Assembly: GCA_035582835.1 (NCBI GenBank)
Contig: JAYKAV010002109.1
Span: 806,001-870,000 of the forward strand
Source of the DNA: Phoebastria nigripes
Lineage: Eukaryota; Chordata; Aves; Procellariiformes; Diomedeidae
Length of the DNA: 64,000 nt
Reading direction: 5' to 3'
A model generated the notes under the pieces. The model had not been told where the DNA came from. It saw only the letters and a program-made list of their open reading frames with translations, and searched no databases. Both the position numbers and the translations under genes were made by a program. Below are positions 24,811 to 36,898 of the stretch, piece by piece (the first letter of the stretch is position 1; each line of letters opens with the position of its first letter).

Positions 24811-27800
24811 TCCCCACCCAGAGCAAAGTCTGCTTTTCTCACATTCATTCCTGCACTGGGTCTGCTCTTGNCTCTTGCCCGAGGCGGCCTCACCTCCGAA
24901 ACAGGCTGCAGATGCCCCTGATCTTCACTCCCCGGCTCCCCTTCCCTCCAGTGCCATAGGAAGCCCTTCGGTGGGCAGAGAGGGGCTTAGCACAAATACA
25001 TGGACACCCCGAGAAGGACTTGCTGTCCTGCTAGGCTGGCCAATATTTGCATCACTGTAGTTATAAACCTTCCTGGCTTTTATCTTGCACAATGTTGTCC
25101 AGTTACCTTTTGATCCTGGGCTCTTTGGCAGCCACACGTCCCACCAAGGGGCTGCACAGCACGGCAGCCNGCTGCTCCTTCCAACTCCGGCTGGGTCTTG
25201 CAATGATGGGCAGCCGCTGGTGGGGATCTGCCCCTCTTCCTTCCTGCCAAGCTTACTGATGGCTTTTAATTACCCCTTCCTGCCCCCCACCCAACTACTA
25301 ATGACTTCCCATTTGCAGCCCCAAGGCCTGGAAGACACCTGCAGGCACCATCTCCCCAGGCAGCCTAAGGCTTCTCCTTGCCGTGATGTGCGGAGTGCGT
25401 CTCCCCTCCCTCGGCACCCTGCAGCCACCCGAGCTGCCGCTCCCTGTGCGGGAGCCCTCAGCAGAGCCTAGCACATGGGTAAGGACCTCACCTCGGCAGC
25501 CTTGCTCCCCAAAACCAGCGCGTCTCCTGGGTCCTTGGGTGCCTTCAGCGTCCCAGGGGCATTTAGCAGCAGAGATGTGCATGGAGCAAATCCCAGGGGA
25601 ATACCACAGAGACTGGTTCAGGGGGACCGTGTCCTCAGTGGGTGCTCAGCACGCTCCCCCCCACCTCCCACCCTCTGCCCAGCTCCGCTGAGACCCCACT
25701 CAAAGTGTTTTCTCATGCCAAGCATCCTGCCCGGCAGAGCCCAGCACGGACCGAGCCAGGGCAGAGGGACGTCCCCAGGGACGGGCGCTGGCTGGGCACG
25801 CCGGGAGCAAGCGTGCTGCAGGAGCGGGGCCGCATCGTTCAGGTGATCCACAGATCAATACAGCCAAGGCGCCAGCTACGAAATGCTCCCGTTAATTTGC
25901 TTGGGCAAAACAGATTATAGAAATTTACTTTTTATAGCTACAAAGTTGAAGGATTTTCTGACCACAGGCTGCAAAAATCCCCTTAATGAAGCCCCACAGC
26001 TCTCCAGGGCTTTAGGAAGAGCTCTGGCCCTCGGCCCCCCTTCTCCACTTGAAGTATTGTTTCTGTGTTCAGTCTCCTGCCAAGAATCTCTTCAGCTCTG
26101 CAGCTGGATTTGATACAGGGGTGGGGAGAGGAGCTTAATCACAGCAGTAAAGAGAGCGGGAGAGAAGCTGTTCTGGGGGAGTCTTTCAAGGAGCAGAGTT
26201 TAAAGAGTCCCCGAGAGTGAAGGGGGCTCCCAGATGCACTGCCCAAGCTGGAAAAAAAAACCCAGAAAGGCCAAACAAAACCTCTCCCAGGCCTTTTCTG
26301 CCTCTAATTTATCCCAGTCCCCGGATTAAAAGTAGGTCATTAAAGCAGCTGCAGGGAAGGGGGTGAGGGTAGCACTGCTCGTGTCGATTAAGCGATGGTA
26401 AATCACAGCCCCCAGCCCCGGCAGAGGCTCACGCTGCCTGGAACGGAGCCGAATTTGCAGCTGGGTGCGAGAGGCACCGCAGCAGCACCGAGCCCCGGGA
26501 GAAGGGGCAGAGCGGGTGCAGCGCGGTGTGGCCAGGGCTGCCCTCCCTCCCGGGAGAGCTGCCTGCCGCCGGCACCCACTGCGGAGGACGGGGCAGGGGG
26601 AGGATGGGGAGACACAGGTCTCAGCTGGATTTGAGTGAGGGAAGCAGGACAAGGACACCAGGACCCGTTTTTGAGGACTGAATTGGTGGCAGGGCTCTGG
26701 AGAGAGCCGGGGCCACCGCTGGCTTCACACCTCTTGCTCCGGCACCGCTCCCACCCAGGAGCCGTGGCAGTGCTTTGGGCATGGGGACAGGGTGCTGCCG
26801 TGCAGCAGAGCACGGCGTGCCTGGACAACGCGAGAGCCCCCACAAATCCACCTGTGGGCTTTGCCTCTTCTATTTCATTATTTTCCTGATTTGTGCAAAT
26901 TAAAGGTGGCACAAATAAAAACCTTCCACGCTCAGGCGTAAATAAGCACAGGGAAGCAGCTGGGTCTGCTGCAAGCAGCACAGGTTTCTGCTCCCGTCCG
27001 CAGGGCGTGAATCGGCGCTTCCCCAGCGGCAAGCGGCGCGGGCGGAGAGCGGTGGCGAACACGCCGGTGCTCCTGTAGCACAGAGCGGCCCGGCGCCCTC
27101 CCTGCCGCGGTCCCTGCAAGTGTTTCCAATTACCATCTCCGGAGAGCCGGCGAGCGCGATACACCTGCAATTACCAGGCAAAGCGGCTCCAAGCGCGGAG
27201 GACAGCAGAGCTCGTGTTGCTCCCGACTCAGCACAAAGAAGCCCTTACATCAACTCAGCAGCCGATGTGCGCTAAAGAGGGGAACAATTATATTTTTATT
27301 CTCTTGTTTCGGCACTTATTAACATTCCTTCACACGGCAGCCGAGGGCTGGGCCAGAACAGACGGGAGCCGCAGCGAGGACAGGCACGGAGGCAGATGTT
27401 GAGCTTGGTCCAAGCATCTGCCGACAGCCCCTCTGCTGGGCACGGTCCTCACTGGGCGACCACCAGCATCCCCTGGGCAGGGGGGGCCCGCTGCCTCCCA
27501 CCCACTGTCTGCAACCGAGAGAGAAACCTCCCTGCCAGGGCTGAGGGAGATCTGGGGGTGACCCTCCCTGTCCTCCCCCACCTCTGCTCCGTGAGAGCCT
27601 GCCCCTCTGCATCCCTGCCTCCGGAGAGGAAGAGCTGTGTGCCTCCTCTGCTCTCTTTTCAATTCCCGGCAGATCTTNCCCTGTTCTCTCCCACCCCGTG
27701 TGCCATCATCTGCGATGGGCCTGGGGACCGGAAGGTTTCATTTGCTCGCCGTGACTCGTGCTGCCAGCAGCCCACGCTGCCTTGGGAAGCTCGGTGCCGC

Positions 27801-30800
27801 TCGGACAAAAACTGCTACACAGAATTGCAGGAAGGGATGAATGCAGCGAGGAACGCACGGCTCTCCTCAGCAGGGTGCCTGGCAGTGCCTCTTAATGATT
27901 TCCAGGTCAAATTAACTCCTGCTATTCGGCTTTGGTGCTGCTGGGCAGGTGGACCATCACCCAGGGCCAGCGGCACCCGAACCCCGAGCTCAGCTGCCCC
28001 GTGGCTGAGGCAGCATCTTAGCTGAAACCCCCTCTCCTGTCCCCAAAAGCGCTTGGGGAGCAGGGCTTCCCTCCCTGCCACCACCCGGTCACTCTCTCCC
28101 AGCTCTGTGCTGCTTCCCCTGTGATTTGCTTGCATCTGTCCTTGCCTGAGGGTACCAGGCTGCTGCCTGCCTGCAGCTGGGGAGGGACCCATGCTGACAC
28201 CCTGCTCCGGCGCCGTCCATCCTGGGAGCAGCGTGCCCGGTGCCAGCTGGTGGGCAGGGTTAGAGGGTGGCAATAGAGCATAGAGCAGCACGCGGCTGTA
28301 CCACGTTCATTATTGCCACCAGAGCTTTTATGCTCCGGGCTCTGGGAAGAACTGTGACACTTTTGCAGCTTGAAAAAACCAAGAGGGAATATATTTCCCA
28401 TGGTCTGTGTGATGAGGAATGGCACCTTCCCCACAGGTGGCTGTCCGAGCCCGGAGCGCAGGCCCAGGGGCTCGGCGGCCGCACGCAGAGCGTACCGCAG
28501 CTCCGCTTTTCCTGAGACGAGCAGCCATCGCACAAAGCCCTGAAGGGAGGGGGGGGGGGTCGACCCCAGCTTTCTGCTATAAATAATAATAAAAGACCTG
28601 TTTGCCTCAGCCTTAAAAGGAAGTGCAAGTTGGAAGCCATCAGCTGCGGATCACGGAGCCCAGACACGCTTCGCGGAGCAGCAGGGAGTGGAGGAGAGGT
28701 TGAAATCCCCAGTAACACTAATTACAGCAAGCGCGAAGCTGCATGGGGCTCAGGAGCTGTCGCAGTCTTCCAGGGGCTCCTCCAGGTCTCTCAGCCTCCT
28801 CGCCACAAGCCGCGGCGTGCTCTTGCCCCGGGCTCCCAGTGAGCTTGGAGATTTGCCGTGAAAGCTCCCAGCTGGGGCTGCTGGGTCTCCCCAGGGGCTC
28901 GAGGCCCTGCGGGGGTGGCAGGTCCTCAAGGCACAGCCTGGGAGCCGGACCCACCGGCAGAAGGACTGACAGCCCCACAGCACGGACAGGGACTGTGTCA
29001 TGAGATGTCCATGCAGGAGCATCCTGCTCATCACCTCGCACAAGGGATGTCGGCGAGGGCTGTCTCTGTGCTCACAGGCTTGTTGAGATCCCAAGCTGCT
29101 GGGGACGTGGGACAGCAACGTCCCACCATCACCCACCTCCGCCAACCACCAGAATCCTCTGCCAAGGGGAGAATCAGCAGAGCTGCAGGCAGCGCTGTGT
29201 CCTTCCTGCAGTCCCCGTCCCTTCTCACTCCCTCTTGAGAGAGGGGTCTGAGCGGGGAGGAGAAGCTCGACCCCATGGCAAAGGCAGGGTCACCCTGTCC
29301 TAGGGCATGATTGCCCCCAAATCCCCCCCTGGCAGTGGCAAGCACGACCCGGCCCCTCCTCTACTCCAGTGCACGTGCAAGAAGACGGATCGGGTGGGGA
29401 GAAGGGGTCCAACCCGCTCCAAACCAGGCTGACTGCCGTCGTCTTCCAGGTGGCCGAGCTGCCAGCCAAGGAGGATGCTGAGAGCTGCAGGACCCTTCTG
29501 CTCCTACCGGAAAGAAACCAGAGTTTCACACCAGGTGCGAGCATTTGGAGGCTGGGGAGGAGGAGAGCCACGGGGGCTCGCCATGCCCACAGCACCCGGT
29601 GCCATCCCCCCGTCCCCACAGCTAGGGACACAGCCCCTTCCCACTGCCATTTCCGTCCCCTGCCAGCTGATGGCTTGTCCCGTGGCCAGCGGGACAGAGC
29701 TGCGCTGCTGCCTCCAATTAATATTTTATGCCTGCAGCTTGGCCAAGTCCAACCAGGCATCTGAGAGAGAGATCTTCAGCTGGCCACGATCATCTCCCCC
29801 ACTGCTCCAGCATCACCCACTCGGCTCCTGCCNTCAGCCTGGGGCTGGGGGAGAGCAGACACGGGGACAGGGAGGATGGAAAGGGCTGTAAATGCTCTCC
29901 TGCACCTGGAATGACTCGGAGGCATCTCTGCCCCCTGTGCCCAGGCACCCCAATCCGGGGGGCTGCTCTCCATCTGGTTCTGGGGCCCCTTCGGACCATC
30001 CGGGCTGGCAGAGGGGGACGGTGCCTGGGCTCGCCGGGACCCAGCGCGCCATCAGCGCTAACAATAGCGAGGAAGAGCTGGCTCCCGCTGGCGCCGCGAA
30101 TCCTGGGCAGCTGGGCTCACCACCCACGGCACAAAAGCAATTAAAAGTTGCACACAGAGGCCACTGTGAAGAATGAGGGCACGTAGCCATGTCACTGCTG
30201 CAGCGTTCACGCCTGTCACACCAGCGGAGCCGGTCCCGGGAGATGCAGCCAGCCCGGAGATGCTGGGGAGTGCCAGAGAGATGCTGGTCTAGCGGGGCTG
30301 AGGCCTGGGCAGCCGTCAGGAGCGGGTGCAAAGGGGCTCGTGTAACCCAGGCACAGGCAAAGCTTCCTCCTCCACCATCCTCTCCGTCAGCCACGGCTCG
30401 GGTGCTCCCAGCCCATAAGGCCAGTGACCGTCAGAGCATCCTCAGCGACCATCACAGCATCTTCATGGAAAACCCCACGGAGAGTGCAGAAAGCAAAGCA
30501 GCCGGCCGGGATGATGCCCACCAGCTTGCAACCTGGGTGCGGGAAGCCCTCCCGCATCCCCCCGCCACGCAGCACGCATGCAGCCTGGGCCCCGGCATGA
30601 CCTGTGCGGGGCTGTCCATGGAGGGGGGCCCCGGTCCCCGCAGTGCCCGGCCCCCCGCCTCCCCGCTGCAGCCCATTGTATAACATGGCCGGGCCGTCAG
30701 GCCACATCTCGTCAGCCCGCGCGGCCGCTTCTCCCCGGGGAGCCGGCGGCAGCGGCTGCCAGCACGCATTAGGCAGCGCTGCCTGCACCCGCCGAGGCAG

Positions 30801-31369
30801 GGAGGGTGCAGGCAGGGGCAGAGCAGGGCAGAGTGGGGAGAAGGGGGTCAGGCTGGACTCACATGGGAGCCCCTCGTTTGCTCCCCATGGAGCATCACCC
30901 ACCGCCCACCCTGCCGCCCTCCTGGCCCCAGGGGCACCGGGGTGGAAGGGGGGCACCGGGGAGCCCCCCAAGGAGAGAGGGTGAGTCGGTGGCAGAGGGG
31001 GGCACATCCCTACGGACCCCCAGCCCCGTGGCCTCCGCCACCTCCCTCGCTGGCTTCGCTGCTACAGCATCTTCCCAGCCAGGCGGTTTCACACACGGTG
31101 GGGACGAAACACTGCCCGCCCCGAGCCCCCCGGCCACCCTGGGGGGTGAGGGCAGGACCCACACCGGCCCCCGCCCAGGGGGCTGAGTGCTGCCGGCCGA
31201 GCGCTCCTCCACCGCAGAGGACACGCGTCCCATCACCCTCCAAAAAAGCAAGCAACCAACCCAAAAGGAGCCGTCCGGGGGAAGCGATGCTCCGAACCCC
31301 TTTTCCTGCTTAAACCAGGTGGTAACGCACCATCGTGGGACGGCGCGGGAAAAAATCCCTCTGCAACAA
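24811..31369. other. Non-coding flank, mostly GC-rich
   Basis: No gene is recognised. 26,400-26,620 and 30,000-30,800 are CpG-rich. A run of 11 G occurs at 28,549-28,559. A weak CR1-like phrase near 26,055-26,090 was too short to call. Confidence 0.4.
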
Positions 31370-31790
31370 TAACTGTGAAAATAACTGATTTGGGGTTTCA
31401 TTCAGCAACCAAATAATAATAAAACCCAAATCATTTTGAGCAAGCCGGAGCAAACAAGAAACACCACAAAAGCAAACGCCGTTGTCTCCACGAGGGTAAA
31501 CAAACAAACACGCATTAAATACAGCCAAAGAAAAAGCAAAGTTTATTTGGGGAAGGGAGAGTTATCTTTTAAAAAATGTTCCATATAGCTTAACCTGATC
31601 TCCCAATTTTGACTCCAAAGGCAAAGCCAAAATATTTTATTTAAAAAATGTCAAAGTGAGACATTTTTATATTTTTAAAAATCCATTATTTTGGCCATGA
31701 ACCCAGAATGTATGAATAGTTTAGGCCGGTCCAAAACTGCATATTTTTGTCGAGCAAAGCATTCATCGGAAATGTTTCACCCCGCTCTGC
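31370..31790. other. 420-bp AT-rich block, candidate conserved non-coding element
   Basis: CpG-poor sequence with many A/T runs, including CCAAATAATAATAAAACCC, AAACAAACAAACACGCATTA and ATTTTTATATTTTTAAAAATC. It sits sharply between CpG-rich flanks. No repeat family or exon is recognised. A long minus-strand frame reads into it but has no protein character. Confidence 0.3.
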
Positions 31791-34700
31791 TAGAAACAAA
31801 AGCGGCTGCAGCGAAGCCGCTTCCATCGTCCCCGCGGCAGGGTGGGGGAGCTGGGCAGGGAGCCCCAGTGCCGGGCAGTGAATCGGCTGTTTACAGCCCC
31901 TTGCACTTCCCTGAGCGAGGAGGTGGGCAGTGACACAGTAAAGGGGGCTGGTGGGGAATTTTAATATATGTGATTTATACGGCAAAAGCATTTCTTTAAA
32001 AACCTGCTGGCGAGGGAGGGAGGCGGGAGGCAGAGGGATCGCTTCGCCAGCAGTGGGTTGCTTTGCCGGTGCGGCTGGTGAGAGCTGTTGAGAGCCAGCG
32101 CCCCGCAGAGACCCCCCCCGCTGCCGCCACCCAGCACCTCCCAGCCGTCGGGGTGATGCTGGGAGCAGCCCTGGCTGCCCAGTCCCGCTCCGGAGCTCCG
32201 GCGAGATGAAGCCCGCGTGGCCGAACAGCCTGCTCGCTCCCGCCAGCATCCCACCCGCAGCGCGTGCTGCTGCAGCGCCGGGGGGACTGGGGCTCTGCAG
32301 GCTGCCGCCACCCACCGAAATGCCCGGCCTGGCTGGCCTTTGCAGTGGGCTTTCGGCACCGGCTTTGTGCCGCTGCCTGAGCTGGGGGGAGGCCAGGGAC
32401 AGGCAATGACCGGCACGTTGTGGTGCTGCAGCAGGATGGAGCGGGGCCATCCCATCCGCAGCGGGAACAGCCCTGGCACAGGGTGGGGATGCTGCAAAGC
32501 ACCTGGCTAACCCACACTAGGGATGCTGCAAAGCATGCGGCTAAGCTAAACCGGCTGCAAGTCACAGGCCTCCGTCTTCCCTCGCCCTGCAAATTTTCCT
32601 CACCCTGGGGCTCACAAAATCCCCTCTGTGCATCCAGTCACGGTGCAGCAGGATGGCAGGGGCACAGGCCAGCACCCACCTCCCTGCCTGCACCGCTCAG
32701 GGCACAGGGGACTCCCCGCGGGCCCCGGCCACACGGCGTGCATGGCTGCACTCCCTGAAAGGCCCTTTCTCTTCCATTCACGCCAGCCACGGCAGGATTC
32801 GCCCGGTCACCACCGTGCCCCAGCCCTCCCCGCCGCGCACGCATCCAGGCTTGCACGCAAGCCAGCAGTGCCGCGGGGAAGAGCAGGAGAAGCACAGGGT
32901 GTAGGCAATGCTGGAGCATCTCACCGAGACAGAGCATGTCTGGGCACTGTGGGGATGCTGGGAAACCCACCACCACTCCTGAAAAGCCTTTTCAGCCGCT
33001 GCCGAGCCCCCTGCCCGGTCCCCAGCCGAATGATGGGGTTCCCAATGCCTCAACCGTGCTCATGTGTGGGAGCAAAGCCCCACAGCCCCTCTCAGCCTGC
33101 GCAGGGGTTCTGCTCCTGCAAACCCACCTCCAGCAGCTGGGACTGCCCGGGAAGGTGCCAAACTGACTCTGGCAACACATAAACCCCACAGGACGTGGAA
33201 CAAAACCATCTTTCAGACCCCCAGGCTTCGCTGCCTTTGCTTGAGCTGCAAGCGAGATGCTTACTGCCTGGGCATTTCATCGGGGTGCAGGATGAGCCCC
33301 CCAGCCCTTGACTCCCCCCACNGAGGGGGGGGTGTGGATATCCACTGCACCCCATGGACACCCATCCCTTTACACCGTTCAGCATCCCTGCCAAGGATGG
33401 CTGGGCTCGTCTTTCCCTTTTATTAAGAGCTAATTATCCCTCTATTAGTTTGGGGAAGGATAGTGGCAATGTTTGTAAAATCAGCATTCATTAACCCTTT
33501 CACCCCAGCCTGGGATTAATTTCCTGCTGACCCCGTGCTGGGCGATGCGCGCCCAGGGGCAGCGCGGCCGGCCCACAGACAGTGGGGCTTTGTTCGGCCG
33601 CGCAGGCTGCGGCTGTTGACGGAGTATCGCCTTACGTGTCGAACGCTCCAGCCCCATTCCCGGCGTCCAAGAGCAGCAAAGCCCAGCAGGCACTGGGATT
33701 ATTATTGGAAGTCCGGGGAGGGCGAGGAGAGGCGTCAGGCTTTGGCAAGGCTACGGCCATGGGTTCGCGGGTGGGAGGTGGGAGCGGGCAGCATGGGGAG
33801 GGGGACGGGCAGAGCCGGGGGGGGGGCAGCAGGGCAGCGGGGTCCACACAGCCCCCTCTGCCTGCCCAGAGCTGCCTTCTCCCGCGGGGATGAAGCTCAG
33901 CCCTTCCCATCCATCCCCTGGGAAACCTCTTCCCTCTTAGCNCAGCTCTGGCTTTACAGCTCAGCCCTCTTCGTGATCTGGCCGCTCGCTCCTCAAGGTT
34001 CCTCCCCAGGCTGGCCTGTTAAGCACATAATTAATGGTGGACACCTTCTTACATTAAGCAGCAGGATGCCAAATTCATCATGCATCTTTCTTACGAGCTG
34101 CTTTTTCATTTAGAGCCAGTCCAAAGTGATGCAGGGACAGGAGCTGCCATCCTTGCAAGATCCTGTTGCCCTGGCACAGTACCGGCACAGCACCGGCATG
34201 TGGAGCGAGCTGGTCATTGGCCAAGGCCACACGAAAGGGGAAAAAGGCCTGCCTGCAGGTAATGGCTGAAAACCCTGGCCAGGGTGCCGCTGGCACACAC
34301 CGAGACATCTCTTCTTGGGAGAGCAAGCCACGCGGCTTCCTCCACCGCCCTGCCCCGTGCCCTGCCCTCCGCTCCCCACTAGTGCTCGGGGCCACAGCCG
34401 GCATTCGTCCATCGGTTTCTCGATGGCTGCAAGGCAGCGAGGAAGATTCCCCAAGGGGAAGCTCCAGTGTTGGCGGGTGATGCAGCCTGCTGATGATGCC
34501 TGCAACAGGNGCAGGCAGCTCTGAGGATCAGCGTTTCGGGATGCCGCAGGCACGGGGCCGGGTACCACTGCCCAGGTGCTGCTGGTTTGGTGGGAGGAAA
34601 GCATGGCCACCAGCAGCCAGCTCCAGTGCCCGAGCAACCAGGACTACGGCTGCTCTTGCAAGAGCATCGTCCTGGGGACAGCCAGGGAAACAGCACCTTC

Positions 34701-34881
34701 TTTCTCAGGAGGAAGCCTGTGCCCAGATTTTCCCATCCAAGACCAGCAATGCCAGTCTCACCTTTTGCCCCAGAGGGATTCTGGCTTTGCTGGTGGAGAG
34801 GGGCCCACATCCACAGCCGGCGAAACCCCGGGAGGTCCCGAGGGGATAGCAGCCAGACCCCGGCTGGGAAGGGCCNAGCCC
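31791..34881. other. Non-coding flank, GC-rich
   Basis: No gene is recognised. A 26-bp phrase around GGGATGCTGCAAAGCA is duplicated at 32,485-32,510 and 32,519-32,544, offset by 34 bp. 33,420-33,540 is a short AT-richer patch. Confidence 0.4.
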
Positions 34882-34929
34882 CGGGCCGGGCAGCGGGCCG
34901 GGCAGNGGGCAGGGCAGCGGGCAGCGCTG
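34882..34929. repeat. 12-bp G-rich tandem repeat, four units
   Basis: Units of CGGGCCGGGCAG stand at 34,882, 34,894, 34,906 and 34,918; the last two are variants. The N at 34,906 occupies exactly the place of the first C of unit 3. The + strand also has enough GGG runs to form a G-quadruplex. Confidence 0.85.
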
Positions 34930-36837
34930 GGCACGAGCCACCTGCCAGCAGCCCGGGCAGCCCCTGCCGTGGGGCCGGGGCGGCAGGAAGCCTCCTGATG
35001 CTTTCCTCTCATTAATGCAAAGGAAAATAAACCCTGCAGGCAGCTCCTTTGTGCTCCTGGCTCTGGCTGACACGCTGCCATTTTACCCACCGGTTCATCT
35101 CCCCAGATTTTCCCTCCCCCCAGCTCCATCCACACCACGGCGGTTTTGCCTTGCTGTAAGAGGGGAAGGACAAAGACCCTGCAGGAGAGGAGGAGAAGCC
35201 CACCTCCAGCCGGGGCACGTCCCAGGGGCAGAGAGAAGCCCTTTGCCTCCTGCTGCTGGGCAGGGCTGGCACCCCACGGGCACCCCATCCCCTGCCCCAT
35301 GCCTCGGGGCCGGCCCCACCCCAGCCCCCCAGCAGGATTCGGGGGCTTTTTCCACCCTACGCTGGGCCACGTCCCCACCTGAGGTCCCCTGTCCCCATCC
35401 CCCCAACCTGGGTGGAAGAGAGAGAAGCCTCCCCAGCCCCTGTCCTTTTGAATCGCCGGCTCTCTTTTCTTTCTGGCTCAGCTACCTTACAAAGACCCCA
35501 GAGCCACAGCAAGAGCCAATTTCCAGCAGGAACCTGGCGCTGGGCTCACTCGGGAGGATTACACCAGGCTGCAGGAATTAGTAGGGGGGGAAGCCCAGCT
35601 GAAACCGAAGCCTTGCTCGGCCCTTCCCAGCCNGGGCAGGGAGTGTGAGTCCAAGGCTGGAGGCAATCGCAGGGACGGGGACGGGGGCTGCAGGAGACCT
35701 GCCAGGCATCGCCCCAATGCACAGCTCTTTGTCGTGGCTCTGCCCAAATGGCATCCCTGTGCCCTAGGCGCTGGTCTTGGGGATGCAGGAGGTGGCAGGA
35801 AAGGCTCACCNGCATCTCTCCATGGGGCGGGATGAAGCGATGGGTGCATGGCTCACACCACCCCCCAGGACACGTCCACCCCGCGGTCACAGTGCTCTTA
35901 TCCCCCTGTGCCCCTGGGGACAGGTCGCTGCTATACAGGCAGAGGTGCAGAGCAATCAAATAAGTGGGGTAAAGCCCCCCGGCAGGGTCCCAAGGCTGGC
36001 TGGGAGGCAGGATCCCTCCCGGCTCGTGGGGTGGCCACAGCACCGACATTTCGCATTTACCTCTCATCCTCCGTCAAGACAAGAAAAAGGAAAAGCTCTG
36101 TGTTTCCTTCAGACCCTGTTCCAGCAGCCAGGGGACCCTCTCCAAGGGTTGTGTTTCAGTAACATTAAAACCTTGCACATAATTAATTTACGTTTGCTGT
36201 AGAGCAATGCTTGTATTCATTCCTTTTTAACAAATGAAGAACTACTGGATTTGTCCCGAAGCTCCCTGTTTTGCCGGGTCTCACCCCGCTGGAAGAAAAC
36301 TCCCTCTCTCCTCAGCTTTCCAGCACCCTCCCGAAGGTCCTTTGCCTTTCCCAGCCCTGCTGCCCCTGCAGCCCAGCCCTTTCCTCTCACCCCACCAGGC
36401 TGCTGGCAACCCAGGGGGGTCGCGCACGGGAGCCCCTGCGCGGCTGCCTGTGCCCCGGCTGGCTGGCTCTCCCCTGCCCGCGCACAGGCTCCCCGCCGGG
36501 ACGCATCCAGGGAAGAGCCGTTTCGGGATGCTGGAAGCCCTGCCAGGGGAACAAGCCTGCAATCGTCACCCTGGCCTCGGGCCTGCCTGCGGACAAAAAA
36601 CCTTGGCAACACGTGATGCCTTTCTTCAAGCACTTGAGATCAGCTGGTTTCAGCTACAGAAAACTGCTGGTCCTTTGTGTCGAACCTGGGCTGGGCTTTT
36701 TTTCGTCCCAGATTTGCTCTGCCCTGGGGCACAGATGGCTTCGCTATCACGAAGAACGGTGCTGCTTGCTGGTTGCTGCACACAAATGCGGAGCAAGCGC
36801 TGGATCCCAACCCGCTGCCTTGGCACCCCAAGCCACA
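34930..36837. other. Non-coding flank, nothing recognised
   Basis: GC-rich with a small AT-rich patch at 36,160-36,240. Overlapping open frames occur on both strands, without recognisable protein or splice structure. Confidence 0.4.
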
Positions 36838-36898
36838 CTCTCCTCCTCCTCCTCCTCCTCCTCCTCCTCTTCCTCCTCCTCCTCCTCCTCCTCCTCTC
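36838..36898. repeat. TCC trinucleotide microsatellite
   Basis: About 60 bases of TCC repeats with a single CTT interruption near the middle. The opposite strand is pure purine (GGA repeats). Such homopurine mirror tracts can form triplex (H-DNA) and are length-unstable. The glutamate-rich or serine/proline-rich frames it creates are artefacts of the repeat. Confidence 0.95.

Noticed and set aside
26040..26100. CR1-like phrase GAAGTATTGTTTCTGTGTTCAG
   Set aside because: About 20 bases of similarity without the neighbouring CR1 blocks, so not callable.
31686..32450. 254-codon minus-strand open frame
   Set aside because: It is alanine/proline-rich from GC-rich DNA and then runs into an AT-rich block. 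Composition changes along it as the DNA does, which a real protein would not show.
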